Shown: piece by piece, positions 1 to 7,049 of the stretch | Layout of the letters: the number at the start of each line of letters is the position of its first letter | How positions within the stretch are numbered: position 1 is the first letter of the stretch | NCBI GenBank assembly: GCA_051893555.1 | Contig: JBJFHL010000085.1 | Span: forward strand, 1 to 26,278 | DNA: 26,278 bases | Origin: RGIG7179 sp051893555 | GTDB taxonomy: Bacteria > Bacillota > Clostridia > Peptostreptococcales > Anaerovoracaceae | Direction: 5' to 3' | Notes under the pieces: model-generated | Told to the model about the DNA's origin: nothing | Seen by the model: the letters and a program-made list of their open reading frames with translations, nothing else | Databases searched by the model: none | Program-made: the position numbers and the translations under genes

Positions 1-33
1 GTAGCCAGAGTGAAATACTTTGACTACACTGAT

Positions 34-52
34 GTGGCGAAGCCACTTTTTT
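34..52 (+). terminator. Short hairpin plus T-tract, possible terminator of an upstream gene
   Basis: GTGGC (34-38) and GCCAC (42-46) form a 5-bp stem with a GAA loop, followed by six T residues (47-52). The stem is short for an intrinsic terminator. GATGTGGCGAAG at 31-42 also matches the 12-bp motif repeated at 8395-8643, so this may be a further copy of that motif rather than a terminator. Confidence 0.4.
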
Positions 53-57
53 ATGCG

Positions 58-131
58 AAAATGGAAATGCCGAAAAATAAAATGGAAATAAAATGGAAAT
101 ATACTTGACGAAATGGTTTAAAAATGGTAAT
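58..131 (+). repeat. Helically phased direct repeats around the promoter of the HTH-Uma2 gene
   Basis: The 11-mer AAAATGGAAAT occurs perfectly at 58-68, 79-89 and 90-100, and with one mismatch at 121-131. A shorter copy of the AAATGG core lies at 111-116. Core starts (59, 80, 91, 111, 122) are 21, 11, 20 and 11 bp apart, close to whole helical turns, so all lie on one face of the DNA. They flank and overlap the -35 element. This fits an operator bound cooperatively, possibly by the HTH domain of the downstream protein; that link is inference. Confidence 0.6.
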
Positions 132-133
132 AT
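105..133 (+). promoter_or_regulatory. Sigma-70-type promoter of the HTH-Uma2 gene
   Basis: TTGACG (105-110) and TAATAT (128-133) are separated by 17 bp, a near-consensus housekeeping promoter about 100 bp before the start codon. The phased repeats lie just upstream of it and on it, suggesting autoregulation. A second small repeat, CGGATGATG at 146-154 and 159-167 with a partial copy at 172-180, lies at the expected transcript start. Confidence 0.7.
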
Positions 134-230
134 TTTGGCATAAAACGGATGATGCTGCCGGATGATGAAGCCGGATGGAGGGGGCGCCTGTTATAGTTGA
201 ATCGGAATTGACGATGCGGGGGTGAGCGCG

Positions 231-1067
231 ATGCGTATTGAGGAACTGAAAAAACGAAAGGAAGAACTGGGCTATACCAACGAGCAGATTGCGAACCTGT
301 CCGGTGTGCCGCTGAGCACCGTACAGAAGATCTTCGCCGGTGTGACCAGCCGGCCACGGCTGGAAACCCTGCAGGCACTGGAGACTGCTCTGTATCCGGA
401 TTACCATGTCAATGGAGGGAAAATGGCCGGATATGTGCGGGAGACAGGGCTTTTCTATGAAGCCGGCGGGAATGGGAAGAACGGCCGGCAGAAAAAGCAG
501 GGGGAATATACGCTGGAAGATTATTATGCTTTGACCGGAGACCGGCGTGCGGAACTGATCGACGGGGTGCTTTATGACATGGCAGCGCCTTCGGTGGTGC
601 ATCAGTCACTGGTGTTGGAACTGAGTACGGCGTTGAAAAACCATATTCAGAAAAAGGGCGGCGGTTGTTTTACCGGGGTGGCACCCCTGGATGTGCATCT
701 GAACCGGAACGATGAAAAGAATATCTTGGAACCGGATGTGTTTGTGGTCTGCGACCGTGAGAAAATTACCTTACAGCGCATCGAAGGCGCACCGGATCTG
801 GTCATGGAAATACTGTCATCATCGACCAGAAAACGGGATTTGGGTATGAAATATGCCAAATATCTGGAAGCCGGTGTACGGGAATACTGGATCGTGGATC
901 CGGAAAACCGTCGGGTTGTGGTTTATGTGATGGAAACGGAAGCACTTCCGAGGGTGTATACCTTTGATGAACAGATTCCGGTTTTTATTTTCCACGGGGA
1001 CTGTATCATCGATTTTTCAGAAATACAGAGAAAAACAGACGATTTGTACGAACTGGAAGAAGGATGA
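231..1067 (+). CDS. Uma2-family nuclease-like protein with N-terminal HTH domain
   Basis: A 278-residue protein with two parts. Residues 1-55 look like an XRE/lambda-repressor HTH (EQIANLSGVPLSTVQKIFAG, then a helix ending ALETALYP). Residues about 95-250 match the Uma2 (DUF820) PD-(D/E)XK fold: the YTLEDYYAL opening, ELIDGVLYDM, the LEPDVFVV aspartate strand and PDLVMEILSSSTRKRDLGMKYAKYLEAGVREYWIVDP. Uma2 proteins are predicted nucleases, usually stand-alone, common in cyanobacteria and patchy elsewhere; their biological role is poorly known. I chose the ATG at 231 because GGGGGTGA lies 5 bp upstream; a GTG at 222 is the alternative and has no better site. The HTH fusion and the repeats upstream suggest an autoregulated DNA-binding protein. 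No antitoxin-like partner is adjacent. Confidence 0.8.
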   Translation: MRIEELKKRKEELGYTNEQIANLSGVPLSTVQKIFAGVTSRPRLETLQALETALYPDYHVNGGKMAGYVRETGLFYEAGGNGKNGRQKKQGEYTLEDYYALTGDRRAELIDGVLYDMAAPSVVHQSLVLELSTALKNHIQKKGGGCFTGVAPLDVHLNRNDEKNILEPDVFVVCDREKITLQRIEGAPDLVMEILSSSTRKRDLGMKYAKYLEAGVREYWIVDPENRRVVVYVMETEALPRVYTFDEQIPVFIFHGDCIIDFSEIQRKTDDLYELEEG

Positions 1068-1151
1068 TTTTCATTTCATGGGCATACCGGACGGCCCTTT
1101 CACATACATTAAAGTGACTGCACAGAGAATATGGGAAGGGGCGGCATTTTT

Positions 1152-2447
1152 ATGTGGAAAAAAGATGGAGACGGCAGACGCTGCCGCATACCGAAGATGC
1201 ATCTGGGGACGAACGGCAGAAAAGTGGTTTCCACCTGCCTGGGCTGCGCGCTGATTCTGGGAGCTTTCGCAGGGGTCGGCAGGATGCTGCCGAAACAGGA
1301 ACCCATTGTCATCGATGAAACATCCATCGTGACGGCCGGGGAAGCACCGATGACCGATACGAAAAAAAGCACATTTCAGGTTGCGGCCAAAGGGGCAATT
1401 CTCATCGATGCTTCCACCGGAAAGGTGCTGTTTGAACAGGACAGCCATAAGGAACTGCCCCTGGCCTCGGTGACAAAGGTCATGACCATGCTGCTGGTGA
1501 TGGAAGCCGCAGATGCAGGCAAAATCACGCTGGATGACAAGGTGACCATCTCTGAGCGGGCGGCTTCCATGGGCGGAAGCCAGATGTACATGGAGGTCGG
1601 TGAGACCCACACGGTGGCGGAGCTGATGAAGGGGGTCGCCATGGCCAGTGCCAATGACGGATGTGTGGCTCTGGCCGAATATGTGGCCGGCAGTGAGGAA
1701 ATCTTTGTGGAGCGTATGAACCAGAGAGCACAGGAACTGGGCATGCGGGATACACATTTCGTCAATACCAACGGTCTTCCTGTGGCAGATCATTATTCCA
1801 GTGCATATGATATAGCATTGATGTCAATGAAACTCTATGCATTTGAGGAAACCCACCAGTGGTTCACCACCTGGCAGGACACCATCACCGTGGGCCTGCC
1901 CGGAAAGGAAAAGGAATTCGGTCTGACCAACACCAATAAGCTGATTAAGGCGTATACCGGCTGCAACGGGATCAAAACGGGATTTACCAGCGAAGCAGGT
2001 TACTGTCTGTCAGCTTCGGCCACCCGGGGCGATACCCACCTGATCGCCGTAGCCCTGGGCAGCGAGACCTCCAAAATCCGCAATGCGGAGATCGCGAAAA
2101 TGCTGGACTATGGTTTCGCCAATTATGAAACGGCAGTGATCGCGGATGCAGGACAGGTGATGGGAAAAGTGGAGATCGAACGGGGCACGCCGACCAGCGT
2201 CAATGCGGTCACCGCAGAAAAGATTACGGTGCTGGCAGCCAAAGGAGAAAAGGATGCAGTAAAAAGCAAAGTCATTATCTGCGATACGGTACCTCTGCCT
2301 TTGAAAAAAGGCCAGGAAATCGGGAAAGTGGAGGTCTGGCAGGGAAAAGAAAAAACAGCAGAATATCCTCTCATAGCCGAAAAAACGGTAGAAAAAGCTT
2401 CCTTCCGGGAACTGGTTTCCAGACTGGCGAAGGCTGCATTTTCCTGA
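1152..2447 (+). CDS. D-alanyl-D-alanine carboxypeptidase (penicillin-binding protein 5/DacF family)
   Basis: Serine-type DD-carboxypeptidase that trims the terminal D-alanine of peptidoglycan stem peptides outside the membrane. All three penicillin-binding motifs are visible: SVTK (Ser106, Lys109), SAN (167-169) and KTG (276-278). A hydrophobic segment at about 24-45 follows a basic N-terminus and is probably a signal anchor. A PBP5 C-terminal beta domain follows (from about residue 335), and the end (KASFRELVSRLAKAAFS) looks like the amphipathic membrane-binding helix of this family. The ATG at 1152 is preferred to one at 1131 because GGGAAGGGGCGG lies about 7 bp upstream of it. The protein has 431 residues, within the family range. 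It lies 84 bp after the HTH-Uma2 gene with no clear terminator between. Confidence 0.92.
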   Translation: MWKKDGDGRRCRIPKMHLGTNGRKVVSTCLGCALILGAFAGVGRMLPKQEPIVIDETSIVTAGEAPMTDTKKSTFQVAAKGAILIDASTGKVLFEQDSHKELPLASVTKVMTMLLVMEAADAGKITLDDKVTISERAASMGGSQMYMEVGETHTVAELMKGVAMASANDGCVALAEYVAGSEEIFVERMNQRAQELGMRDTHFVNTNGLPVADHYSSAYDIALMSMKLYAFEETHQWFTTWQDTITVGLPGKEKEFGLTNTNKLIKAYTGCNGIKTGFTSEAGYCLSASATRGDTHLIAVALGSETSKIRNAEIAKMLDYGFANYETAVIADAGQVMGKVEIERGTPTSVNAVTAEKITVLAAKGEKDAVKSKVIICDTVPLPLKKGQEIGKVEVWQGKEKTAEYPLIAEKTVEKASFRELVSRLAKAAFS

Positions 2448-2532
2448 CAGGTGGCCGTGAAGTCATCATTTTATTCTTCGCCGGATACATACAAAAGACG
2501 AAAATCCGGAGAAACAGTAAGGAGGCTATGAG

Positions 2533-2796
2533 ATGGAAAAAGAATATATTTTGTCATTCTCGTCTTTCTATAAGGCGGCTTACGCGCAGGAAGTGCTGGA
2601 GGAGGCCGGCATCCGAAGCAGCCTGCGGAAGCTTCCCGCGGAACTGATTCATTCCTGCGGTACAGGGCTGTATCTGAGGACCGACTCCATACAGCAGGCA
2701 GTTGACGTCTTTGACGGCAAGCAGATTGTACCGAGGGGAATCTTTGAAATCGTGGGCCGGGGGCGTGAGAACCGGGAATACAGAAAAGTGCATTGA
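2533..2796 (+). CDS. DUF3343 domain-containing protein
   Basis: A small 87-residue protein matching the DUF3343 family (putative Se/S-carrier-like): an N-terminal YILSFSSFYKAAYAQEVLEEAGI strand-helix unit, then RKLPAELIHSCGTGLYLR with the single conserved cysteine (about residue 43), and a C-terminal half with a second helix (SIQQAVDVF). In this family the SCG motif is the conserved centre; the biochemical role is unproven and the carrier label is a family annotation. AAGGAGG lies just upstream of the ATG. The gene is probably co-transcribed with the carboxypeptidase (86-bp gap) and ends before a terminator. Confidence 0.8.
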   Translation: MEKEYILSFSSFYKAAYAQEVLEEAGIRSSLRKLPAELIHSCGTGLYLRTDSIQQAVDVFDGKQIVPRGIFEIVGRGRENREYRKVH

Positions 2797-2803
2797 ATGA
2801 CAG

Positions 2804-2849
2804 GACGGGGCTGCTTCCGTGAAATGTGGAGGCCGTCACCGTCTTTTTT
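2804..2849 (+). terminator. Intrinsic terminator after the DUF3343 gene
   Basis: Outer stem GACGG (2804-2808) with CCGTC (2839-2843), inner stem GCTTCC (2813-2818) with GGAGGC (2828-2833, one G-U pair), then six T residues (2844-2849). Confidence 0.6.
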
Positions 2850-2913
2850 CGTGGTCTCGAACGCATTGACATCCTCATTGAAAAAATATATGAAAATTTT
2901 TTTGGGAAAGGGA

Positions 2914-2942
2914 TTGACAGGCATATGGCCATGTGTTATTTT
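2914..2942 (+). promoter_or_regulatory. Promoter of the GntR-ABC operon
   Basis: Consensus TTGACA (2914-2919), 17-bp spacer, TATTTT (2937-2942). Alternatively TAATAT at 2942-2947 could serve as -10 with a long spacer. The first palindromic operator begins right after the -10. Confidence 0.65.
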
Positions 2943-2945
2943 AAT

Positions 2946-2969
2946 ATTGTCTTAAGCACTTAAGACAAT
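2946..2969. promoter_or_regulatory. Perfect palindrome, probable operator 1 of the GntR regulator
   Basis: ATTGTCTTAAG (2946-2956) and CTTAAGACAAT (2959-2969) are perfect 11-bp inverted arms around CA. The element lies over the expected transcription start, where a bound repressor would block initiation. YtrA-type GntR regulators are known to bind inverted repeats in their own promoters. Confidence 0.65.
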
Positions 2970-2984
2970 AGGCATAAATAATTC

Positions 2985-3007
2985 GAAATTGTCATACAGA
3001 CAATTTC
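2985..3007. promoter_or_regulatory. Second palindrome, probable operator 2
   Basis: GAAATTGTC (2985-2993) and GACAATTTC (2999-3007) form perfect 9-bp arms around ATACA. It shares the ATTGTC/GACAAT half-sites with operator 1 but with a shorter centre. It ends just before the ribosome binding site AGAGGGGG. Confidence 0.6.
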
Positions 3008-3024
3008 AGAGAGGGGGCTATATC

Positions 3025-3399
3025 ATGGAATGGGATCTGGATGACAGCCGGTCCATCTGGCCGCAGCTGAAGGAACTGCTGATCCGGGCCATCGTATCGG
3101 GGGAGTACGAGAAAGGAGGAACCTTTCCTACGGTGCGTCAGCTGGCGCAGGAAGCCGGCGTAAACCGGAACACCATGCAGCGGGCCATGGCGGAGCTGGA
3201 AGCGGAGGGACTGCTGATCACCAACCGGACGGCAGGACGCACCGTGACTACGGATCAGGCGTTGATTGACGCCATGAAGGAAAGACTGGCAGAAGCCAAT
3301 ATACAGACGTATCTGAATGAAATGCAGTCTCTGGGCTATACGGACCGGCAGGCTGTGGAACTGATCAATGAAAAATTCGAAAGAGGGGAAATGAAATGA
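3025..3399 (+). CDS. GntR-family transcriptional regulator, YtrA-like
   Basis: A 124-residue protein with the short YtrA-type GntR layout: a winged HTH at about 10-75 (SIWPQLKELLIRAIVSGEYEKGGTFPTVRQLAQEAGVNRNTMQRAMAELEAEGLL) and a short C-terminal helical tail instead of a ligand domain. The ATG at 3025 is preferred because AGAGGGGG precedes it; an upstream TTG at 2989 lies inside operator 2. It overlaps the ABC ATPase gene by 4 bp (ATGA). In Bacillus, YtrA represses an ABC operon induced by cell-wall-active agents. A similar feedback role is likely here, given the two palindromes in the promoter, but the inducer is unknown. Confidence 0.9.
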   Translation: MEWDLDDSRSIWPQLKELLIRAIVSGEYEKGGTFPTVRQLAQEAGVNRNTMQRAMAELEAEGLLITNRTAGRTVTTDQALIDAMKERLAEANIQTYLNEMQSLGYTDRQAVELINEKFERGEMK

Positions 3400-4235
3400 G
3401 TGAAATCGTAAAATGTGAGGGACTGTCGAAAGTCTTTTCCGGCTGCCGGGCGCTGGATCAGGTAAATCTGACCATCGGCCGCGGCAAGGTGATTGGCCTT
3501 TTGGGCCCAAATGGGAGCGGCAAGACGACGCTGATCAAGATCCTGAACGGTCTACTTCAGCCGACTTCCGGAAATGTCTTTATCGACGGACATATCCCGG
3601 GCCCGTATACCAAATCCATCGTAAGCTATCTGCCGGACAGAAATTACTTCGCCGACTGGATGAAGGTGAAGGATCTCTTTGACCTGTTCAGTGATTTTTA
3701 TGCGGATTTTGACCGGGAGAAGGCCGCAGACATGTGCCATGCCCTGGGAATCGAGGAAACCGCACATCTGAAGACCATGTCCAAGGGCACCAAGGAAAAG
3801 GTGCAGCTGATTCTGGTCATGAGCCGTCAGGCACAGCTCTACCTGCTGGACGAGCCTATCGCCGGCGTGGACCCGGCGGCAAGAGAATACATCCTGGGCA
3901 CCATCATCAACAACTATAACGAAGATGGGACCGTGATCATTTCCACCCATCTGATCTCCGACATCGAGCGGATCCTGGACGAAGTGATCTTCATCCGTGA
4001 GGGAAAGATCCTCTGCCATGAAGGCGTGGATGAAATGAAGGAGCGGGAGGGCAAATCCGTAGATGAAGTCTTCCGCGACTACTTCCGCATGACGGCATAT
4101 CAGGGGTACAGAGACCCGGAGCGGGAAACACGGGAGAAGACCGTATACAACGCCGGGCGTAAAGATTTTGAAAAGCGGGGTCAGAAAGAGGAGAAAAAAG
4201 AGGTAGAAAAAGGGGGCGAAACCAATGACCGGTAA
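3396..4235 (+). CDS. ABC transporter ATP-binding protein (YtrB-like)
   Basis: A 279-residue ABC ATPase. Walker A is at 34-45 (GLLGPNGSGKTT), the degenerate signature SKGTKEK at 129-135, Walker B LYLLDEP at 148-154 and the switch histidine 185 in ISTHL. The SKGTKEK signature in place of LSGGQ is typical of the YtrB/EcsA-like exporter ATPases. The last 45 residues are highly charged (Lys/Glu rich) and not part of the core fold. It overlaps the regulator by 4 bp and the permease by 11 bp, so the three are translationally coupled. The likely role is energising the next gene's permease for export or stress response; the substrate is unknown. Confidence 0.9.
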   Translation: MSEIVKCEGLSKVFSGCRALDQVNLTIGRGKVIGLLGPNGSGKTTLIKILNGLLQPTSGNVFIDGHIPGPYTKSIVSYLPDRNYFADWMKVKDLFDLFSDFYADFDREKAADMCHALGIEETAHLKTMSKGTKEKVQLILVMSRQAQLYLLDEPIAGVDPAAREYILGTIINNYNEDGTVIISTHLISDIERILDEVIFIREGKILCHEGVDEMKEREGKSVDEVFRDYFRMTAYQGYRDPERETREKTVYNAGRKDFEKRGQKEEKKEVEKGGETNDR

Positions 4236-5055
4236 ACTGATAAAATACGAATTTCGTTCGATTCTGAAAATTATGGGGATCGGTTGGGCGGCGCTGTTGT
4301 CCATGGCTCTGTTTGCGGGGCTGTTTGATCATATCACTTTCCGCCAGAATGATCTGAACGGGTTCGGTCATCTGACGGAGATTGCATCGGCCATCACGTC
4401 ATTCCTGTACGGCAGCCTGTTCGTGGCGATCATCGTGGTGACCGTGCTGATCATTCTGATGCGGTTTTATAAGGGGCTTTTACGGGATGAAGGGTACCTG
4501 ATGCATACCCTTCCGGTGAAAACGTGGCAGCTGATTACGGCAAAAGGGGTTGTGGCTGCGGTGGTTTCTCTGATCAGCATTCTGGCAGCTACCCTGTCGG
4601 TGTTGATTCTGATGGCCTTCGATGGGGGCATCGAATACTTCGGGGAGTTTATGGCGGAGCTGTTCCGGACACTGGGGAAGTACCCGGCTTATCTTGCCAT
4701 CATGCTGGAAGCTTTGCTGCTGGGTGTGTGCTGGATTGCAGCGATGATCTATAAAGCTTATGCGGCCCTATCCATCGGCCAGCTGGCCCAGAAGCACCGG
4801 ATTGCCCTCAGCGTCGGCGCCTGGATCGGCATCGGTGTGGTTTTCCTGATTTTCCTGTCCATTCTGGGCAACCTGTCTTTCTCGTCAGCATTTTCCGACT
4901 GGCTGGAAGGGCTTCTGGAAGGTATGGTGAATGACTCGCCGCTGAATGCCATTCAGGTGGGAATGTGGATCCTCATTCTGGTGGAGGCCGTGCAGATTGC
5001 CATTTTCCATGTGGTCAGCGAGCAGATTTTGCGCCGGAAGCTGAATCTGGAGTAG
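4225..5055 (+). CDS. ABC transporter permease (ABC-2 type) of the GntR operon
   Basis: A 276-residue integral membrane protein with about six predicted helices (15-33, 57-79, 106-131, 154-176, 194-215, 243-263). The opening MTGKLIKYEFRSILK and the segment GLLRDEGYLMHTLPVKTWQLITAK are typical of small ABC-2 permeases that pair with YtrB-like ATPases. Its start lies within the ATPase gene. It is the last gene of the operon; a terminator follows at 5267. The substrate cannot be inferred. Confidence 0.85.
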   Translation: MTGKLIKYEFRSILKIMGIGWAALLSMALFAGLFDHITFRQNDLNGFGHLTEIASAITSFLYGSLFVAIIVVTVLIILMRFYKGLLRDEGYLMHTLPVKTWQLITAKGVVAAVVSLISILAATLSVLILMAFDGGIEYFGEFMAELFRTLGKYPAYLAIMLEALLLGVCWIAAMIYKAYAALSIGQLAQKHRIALSVGAWIGIGVVFLIFLSILGNLSFSSAFSDWLEGLLEGMVNDSPLNAIQVGMWILILVEAVQIAIFHVVSEQILRRKLNLE

Positions 5056-5092
5056 GCGTCCGGAAGGCGGCGGGGAGCGTGCTGCAGCGGGC

Positions 5093-5108
5093 GTTGCAGG
5101 GGAGCAAC
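5093..5108. promoter_or_regulatory. Candidate enhancer site GTTGC-N6-GCAAC upstream of the lar operon
   Basis: GTTGC (5093-5097), AGGGGA, GCAAC (5104-5108): a perfect copy of the palindrome found upstream of the sigma-54 promoters at 16951, 21804 and 22841. A further left half GTTGC lies at 5114-5118, 21 bp on. It is about 350 bp upstream of the candidate -24/-12 element at 5453, with a terminator in between. Enhancer action would tolerate this, but the distance is longer than for the other copies. Confidence 0.5.
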
Positions 5109-5266
5109 GGTTCGTTGCAGAAAAACTGCTTGCGTTTCTTCCCAAAATCCATTATCATGGTTTTAGCAAAGGACGGAGGTTGTGCCGCAGTCTCAGAAGA
5201 GACATGCGCCTTTCAGAAGAAAGGGTTCGCGAAACGTCCTGACGAAATGTTTTGAACCGAAATGTT

Positions 5267-5319
5267 GCCACGAAGGCAGCGCGCGGGCAGAAGCCCGCCC
5301 GCACCCTTCGTGGCTTTTT
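5267..5319 (+). terminator. Strong intrinsic terminator of the GntR-ABC operon
   Basis: Outer stem GCCACGAAGG (5267-5276) with CCTTCGTGGC (5305-5314). Inner stem GCGGGC (5283-5288) with GCCCGC (5293-5298) around AGAA. Five T residues follow (5315-5319). Confidence 0.8.
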
Positions 5320-5330
5320 GATTGTACGCG

Positions 5331-5459
5331 GAAGCTTCGCTGCCGAAGTGCCCGGCCCGCGCCCGGCAGCGCAGTCGAGCCCTGCCAGAAGCAGGACCGG
5401 GCGGCCGGTCAGTGTATGACTGGGCGGTGGGCTGAAACAGGCCGAGGACCACTGGCCTG
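5331..5459 (+). other. GC-rich segment of consecutive hairpins upstream of larE
   Basis: Six inverted repeats follow in a row: GAAGCTTC (5331-5338); CGCTGCCG/CGGCAGCG (5338-5345 and 5364-5371); CCTGC/GCAGG (5381-5385 and 5391-5395); ACCGG/CCGGT (5396-5400 and 5405-5409); CAGT/ACTG (5410-5413 and 5419-5422); CAGGCC/GGCCTG (5438-5443 and 5454-5459). No coding frame here looks real. It could be a structured RNA, a protein-binding region or GC-rich spacer DNA. I do not recognise a known riboswitch, including the nickel/cobalt class. Confidence 0.35.
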
Positions 5460-5468
5460 ATACTTGCA
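5453..5468 (+). promoter_or_regulatory. Candidate sigma-54 (-24/-12) promoter of larEBC
   Basis: TGGCCTG-ATAC-TTGCA has the invariant GG (-24) and GC (-12) at the correct spacing. It differs from the consensus TGGCACG-N4-TTGCW at two -24 positions. It lies 43 bp before the larE start codon. It is weaker than the four elements further right, and overlaps the last hairpin of the GC-rich segment. Confidence 0.45.
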
Positions 5469-5511
5469 TAGTAATGGAAAGAAAACATGTGGGAAGAAAA
5501 GAGGAAAGAAA

Positions 5512-6273
5512 ATGAACTTACAGGATTTTTTTCATGATAATCCGAAAGCAGCCATCGCCTTTTCCGGCGGTGTGGACTCTGCGTACTTGCTATATGCCGC
5601 ACTGGCGTGCGGCGCCGATGTGCGGGCCTATTTCGTAAAGAGCCAGTTTCAGCCGGAATTCGAGTTGAAGGACGCACAGGAGCTGGCGAAGAAACTGGAA
5701 GACCGGTTCGGACGCAGCGATATTTTAAAAGTGCTGTCGGCAGATGTGCTGGCAGATCCGGTGGTAACGGCTAATCCGCCGGACCGGTGCTATCATTGTA
5801 AACAGAAGGTCTTCGGAAAGATTCTGGATGCGGCAGCAGAAGACGGATATCATCTGATTCTGGACGGGACCAATGCATCCGATGAAGAGGGTGACCGTCC
5901 CGGCATGCGGGCTTTGCGGGAGATGGAAGTCCGGTCGCCGCTGCGGATCTGCGGGCTGACGAAGGGAGAAATCCGTCGGCTGTCCCGGGAGGCGGACCTG
6001 TTCACCTGGAGCAAGCCGTCCTACGCCTGCCTGGCCACCCGGGTGCCCACCGGAAGGACCATTACGGCGGAGGACCTGATGCATGTGGAAGACGCCGAGA
6101 AGGCGCTGGCTGACATGGGCTTTTCCGATTTCCGGGTGCGGCTGTATCACGATGCGGCCCGGATTCAGCTTCCGGCAGACCAGATGGCACGTGCCGTGGC
6201 GGAAAAAGAAAAAATCCTGGAGGCGCTGAAACCATCCTTTACATATGTTTTGATCGATCTGGAGGGGAGATAA
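5512..6273 (+). CDS. larE: LarE, ATP-dependent sulfur insertase for the nickel-pincer cofactor
   Basis: A 253-residue PP-loop enzyme. LarE adenylates the carboxylates of pyridinium dicarboxylate mononucleotide and turns them into thiocarboxylates, a step in making the nickel-pincer nucleotide of lactate racemase and related enzymes. The PP-loop SGGVDS is at 18-23. CYHC gives Cys93 and Cys96, and Cys173 lies in KPSYACLATR, the position of the sacrificial cysteine of Lactiplantibacillus LarE. Three cysteines in this pattern are known for LarE types carrying a [4Fe-4S] cluster that act catalytically, so that variant is likely here. The ATG at 5512 follows GAGGAAA; an ATG 48 bp upstream lacks a good site. 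The next gene, larB, begins at the base after the stop codon. Confidence 0.93.
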   Translation: MNLQDFFHDNPKAAIAFSGGVDSAYLLYAALACGADVRAYFVKSQFQPEFELKDAQELAKKLEDRFGRSDILKVLSADVLADPVVTANPPDRCYHCKQKVFGKILDAAAEDGYHLILDGTNASDEEGDRPGMRALREMEVRSPLRICGLTKGEIRRLSREADLFTWSKPSYACLATRVPTGRTITAEDLMHVEDAEKALADMGFSDFRVRLYHDAARIQLPADQMARAVAEKEKILEALKPSFTYVLIDLEGR

Positions 6274-7029
6274 ATGGAAAAATACGAAATCAGAGAAATG
6301 CTGCAGCGAGTCGCATCCGGTGAGACATCGGTGGATGAGGCCATGATGAAGTTGAAGACCGCGCCGTTTGAGGAAATCGGCATCGCATCGCTGGATCATC
6401 ACCGGGGACTGCGGCAGGGCGCTTCCGAAATTATATATGGTGCCTCGAAAACACCGGAGCAGATAGAAACCATCGCCCGTACCTTATATGAGCGGGGCCA
6501 GAAGTCCATTCTGATTACCCGCATGAAGACAGAGGCGGCAGACAAACTGTCGTCCAGCGGACTGCCGTTCACCTGGTATGAAACCGGTCGCATCGGTCTG
6601 GTAGGTGCGATGCAGAAGCCGCGGCGGGACGGATATATCCTGGTGGCCACCGGCGGAACCAGCGATATTCCGGTGGCAGAAGAAGCTGCACTGACCGCGG
6701 AAATCCTGGGAAACCATGTGGAACGCCTTTATGATGTAGGTGTATCCGGGCTTCACCGGCTGCTGGCGCATACGGATCTGATCATGAACGCTCGTGTCAT
6801 CATCGCCATCGCAGGGATGGAAGGGGCTCTGGCCAGCGTCATCGGAGGTCTGGCTGACTGTCCGGTCATCGCCGTGCCCACCAGCGTAGGCTACGGGACG
6901 GCCCTGGGCGGCGTGACGGCGCTGTTATCCATGCTGAATTCCTGCGCCAGCGGTGTCAGCGTGGTGAACATCGACAACGGATTCGGTGCAGGCTATCAGG
7001 CCAGCCTGATCCACAATCTGGGAGAATAA
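6274..7029 (+). CDS. larB: LarB, NaAD carboxylase/hydrolase of nickel-pincer cofactor synthesis
   Basis: A 251-residue protein. LarB carboxylates the pyridinium ring of nicotinic acid adenine dinucleotide and hydrolyses the phosphoanhydride, giving the dicarboxylate mononucleotide used by LarE. The C-terminal part from about residue 120 is PurE-like (ILVATGGTSDIPVAEEAALTAE, then VGVSGLHRLL and IAIAGMEGALASVIGGL, VIAVPTSVGYG). The N-terminal 110 residues are the LarB-specific helical region. It starts directly after the larE stop codon, so the two are translationally coupled. The length is normal for the family. Confidence 0.93.
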   Translation: MEKYEIREMLQRVASGETSVDEAMMKLKTAPFEEIGIASLDHHRGLRQGASEIIYGASKTPEQIETIARTLYERGQKSILITRMKTEAADKLSSSGLPFTWYETGRIGLVGAMQKPRRDGYILVATGGTSDIPVAEEAALTAEILGNHVERLYDVGVSGLHRLLAHTDLIMNARVIIAIAGMEGALASVIGGLADCPVIAVPTSVGYGTALGGVTALLSMLNSCASGVSVVNIDNGFGAGYQASLIHNLGE

Positions 7030-7049
7030 CGGGGAGGAAAAGAATAAGA

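Noticed and set aside
2946..2969. Palindrome as a terminator
   Set aside because: No T-tract follows, and it sits at a promoter start with a second palindrome of the same half-sites, fitting an operator better.
5320..5470. Nickel/cobalt or cobalamin riboswitch upstream of larE
   Set aside because: The conserved cores of those classes are not visible; only generic hairpins are seen.
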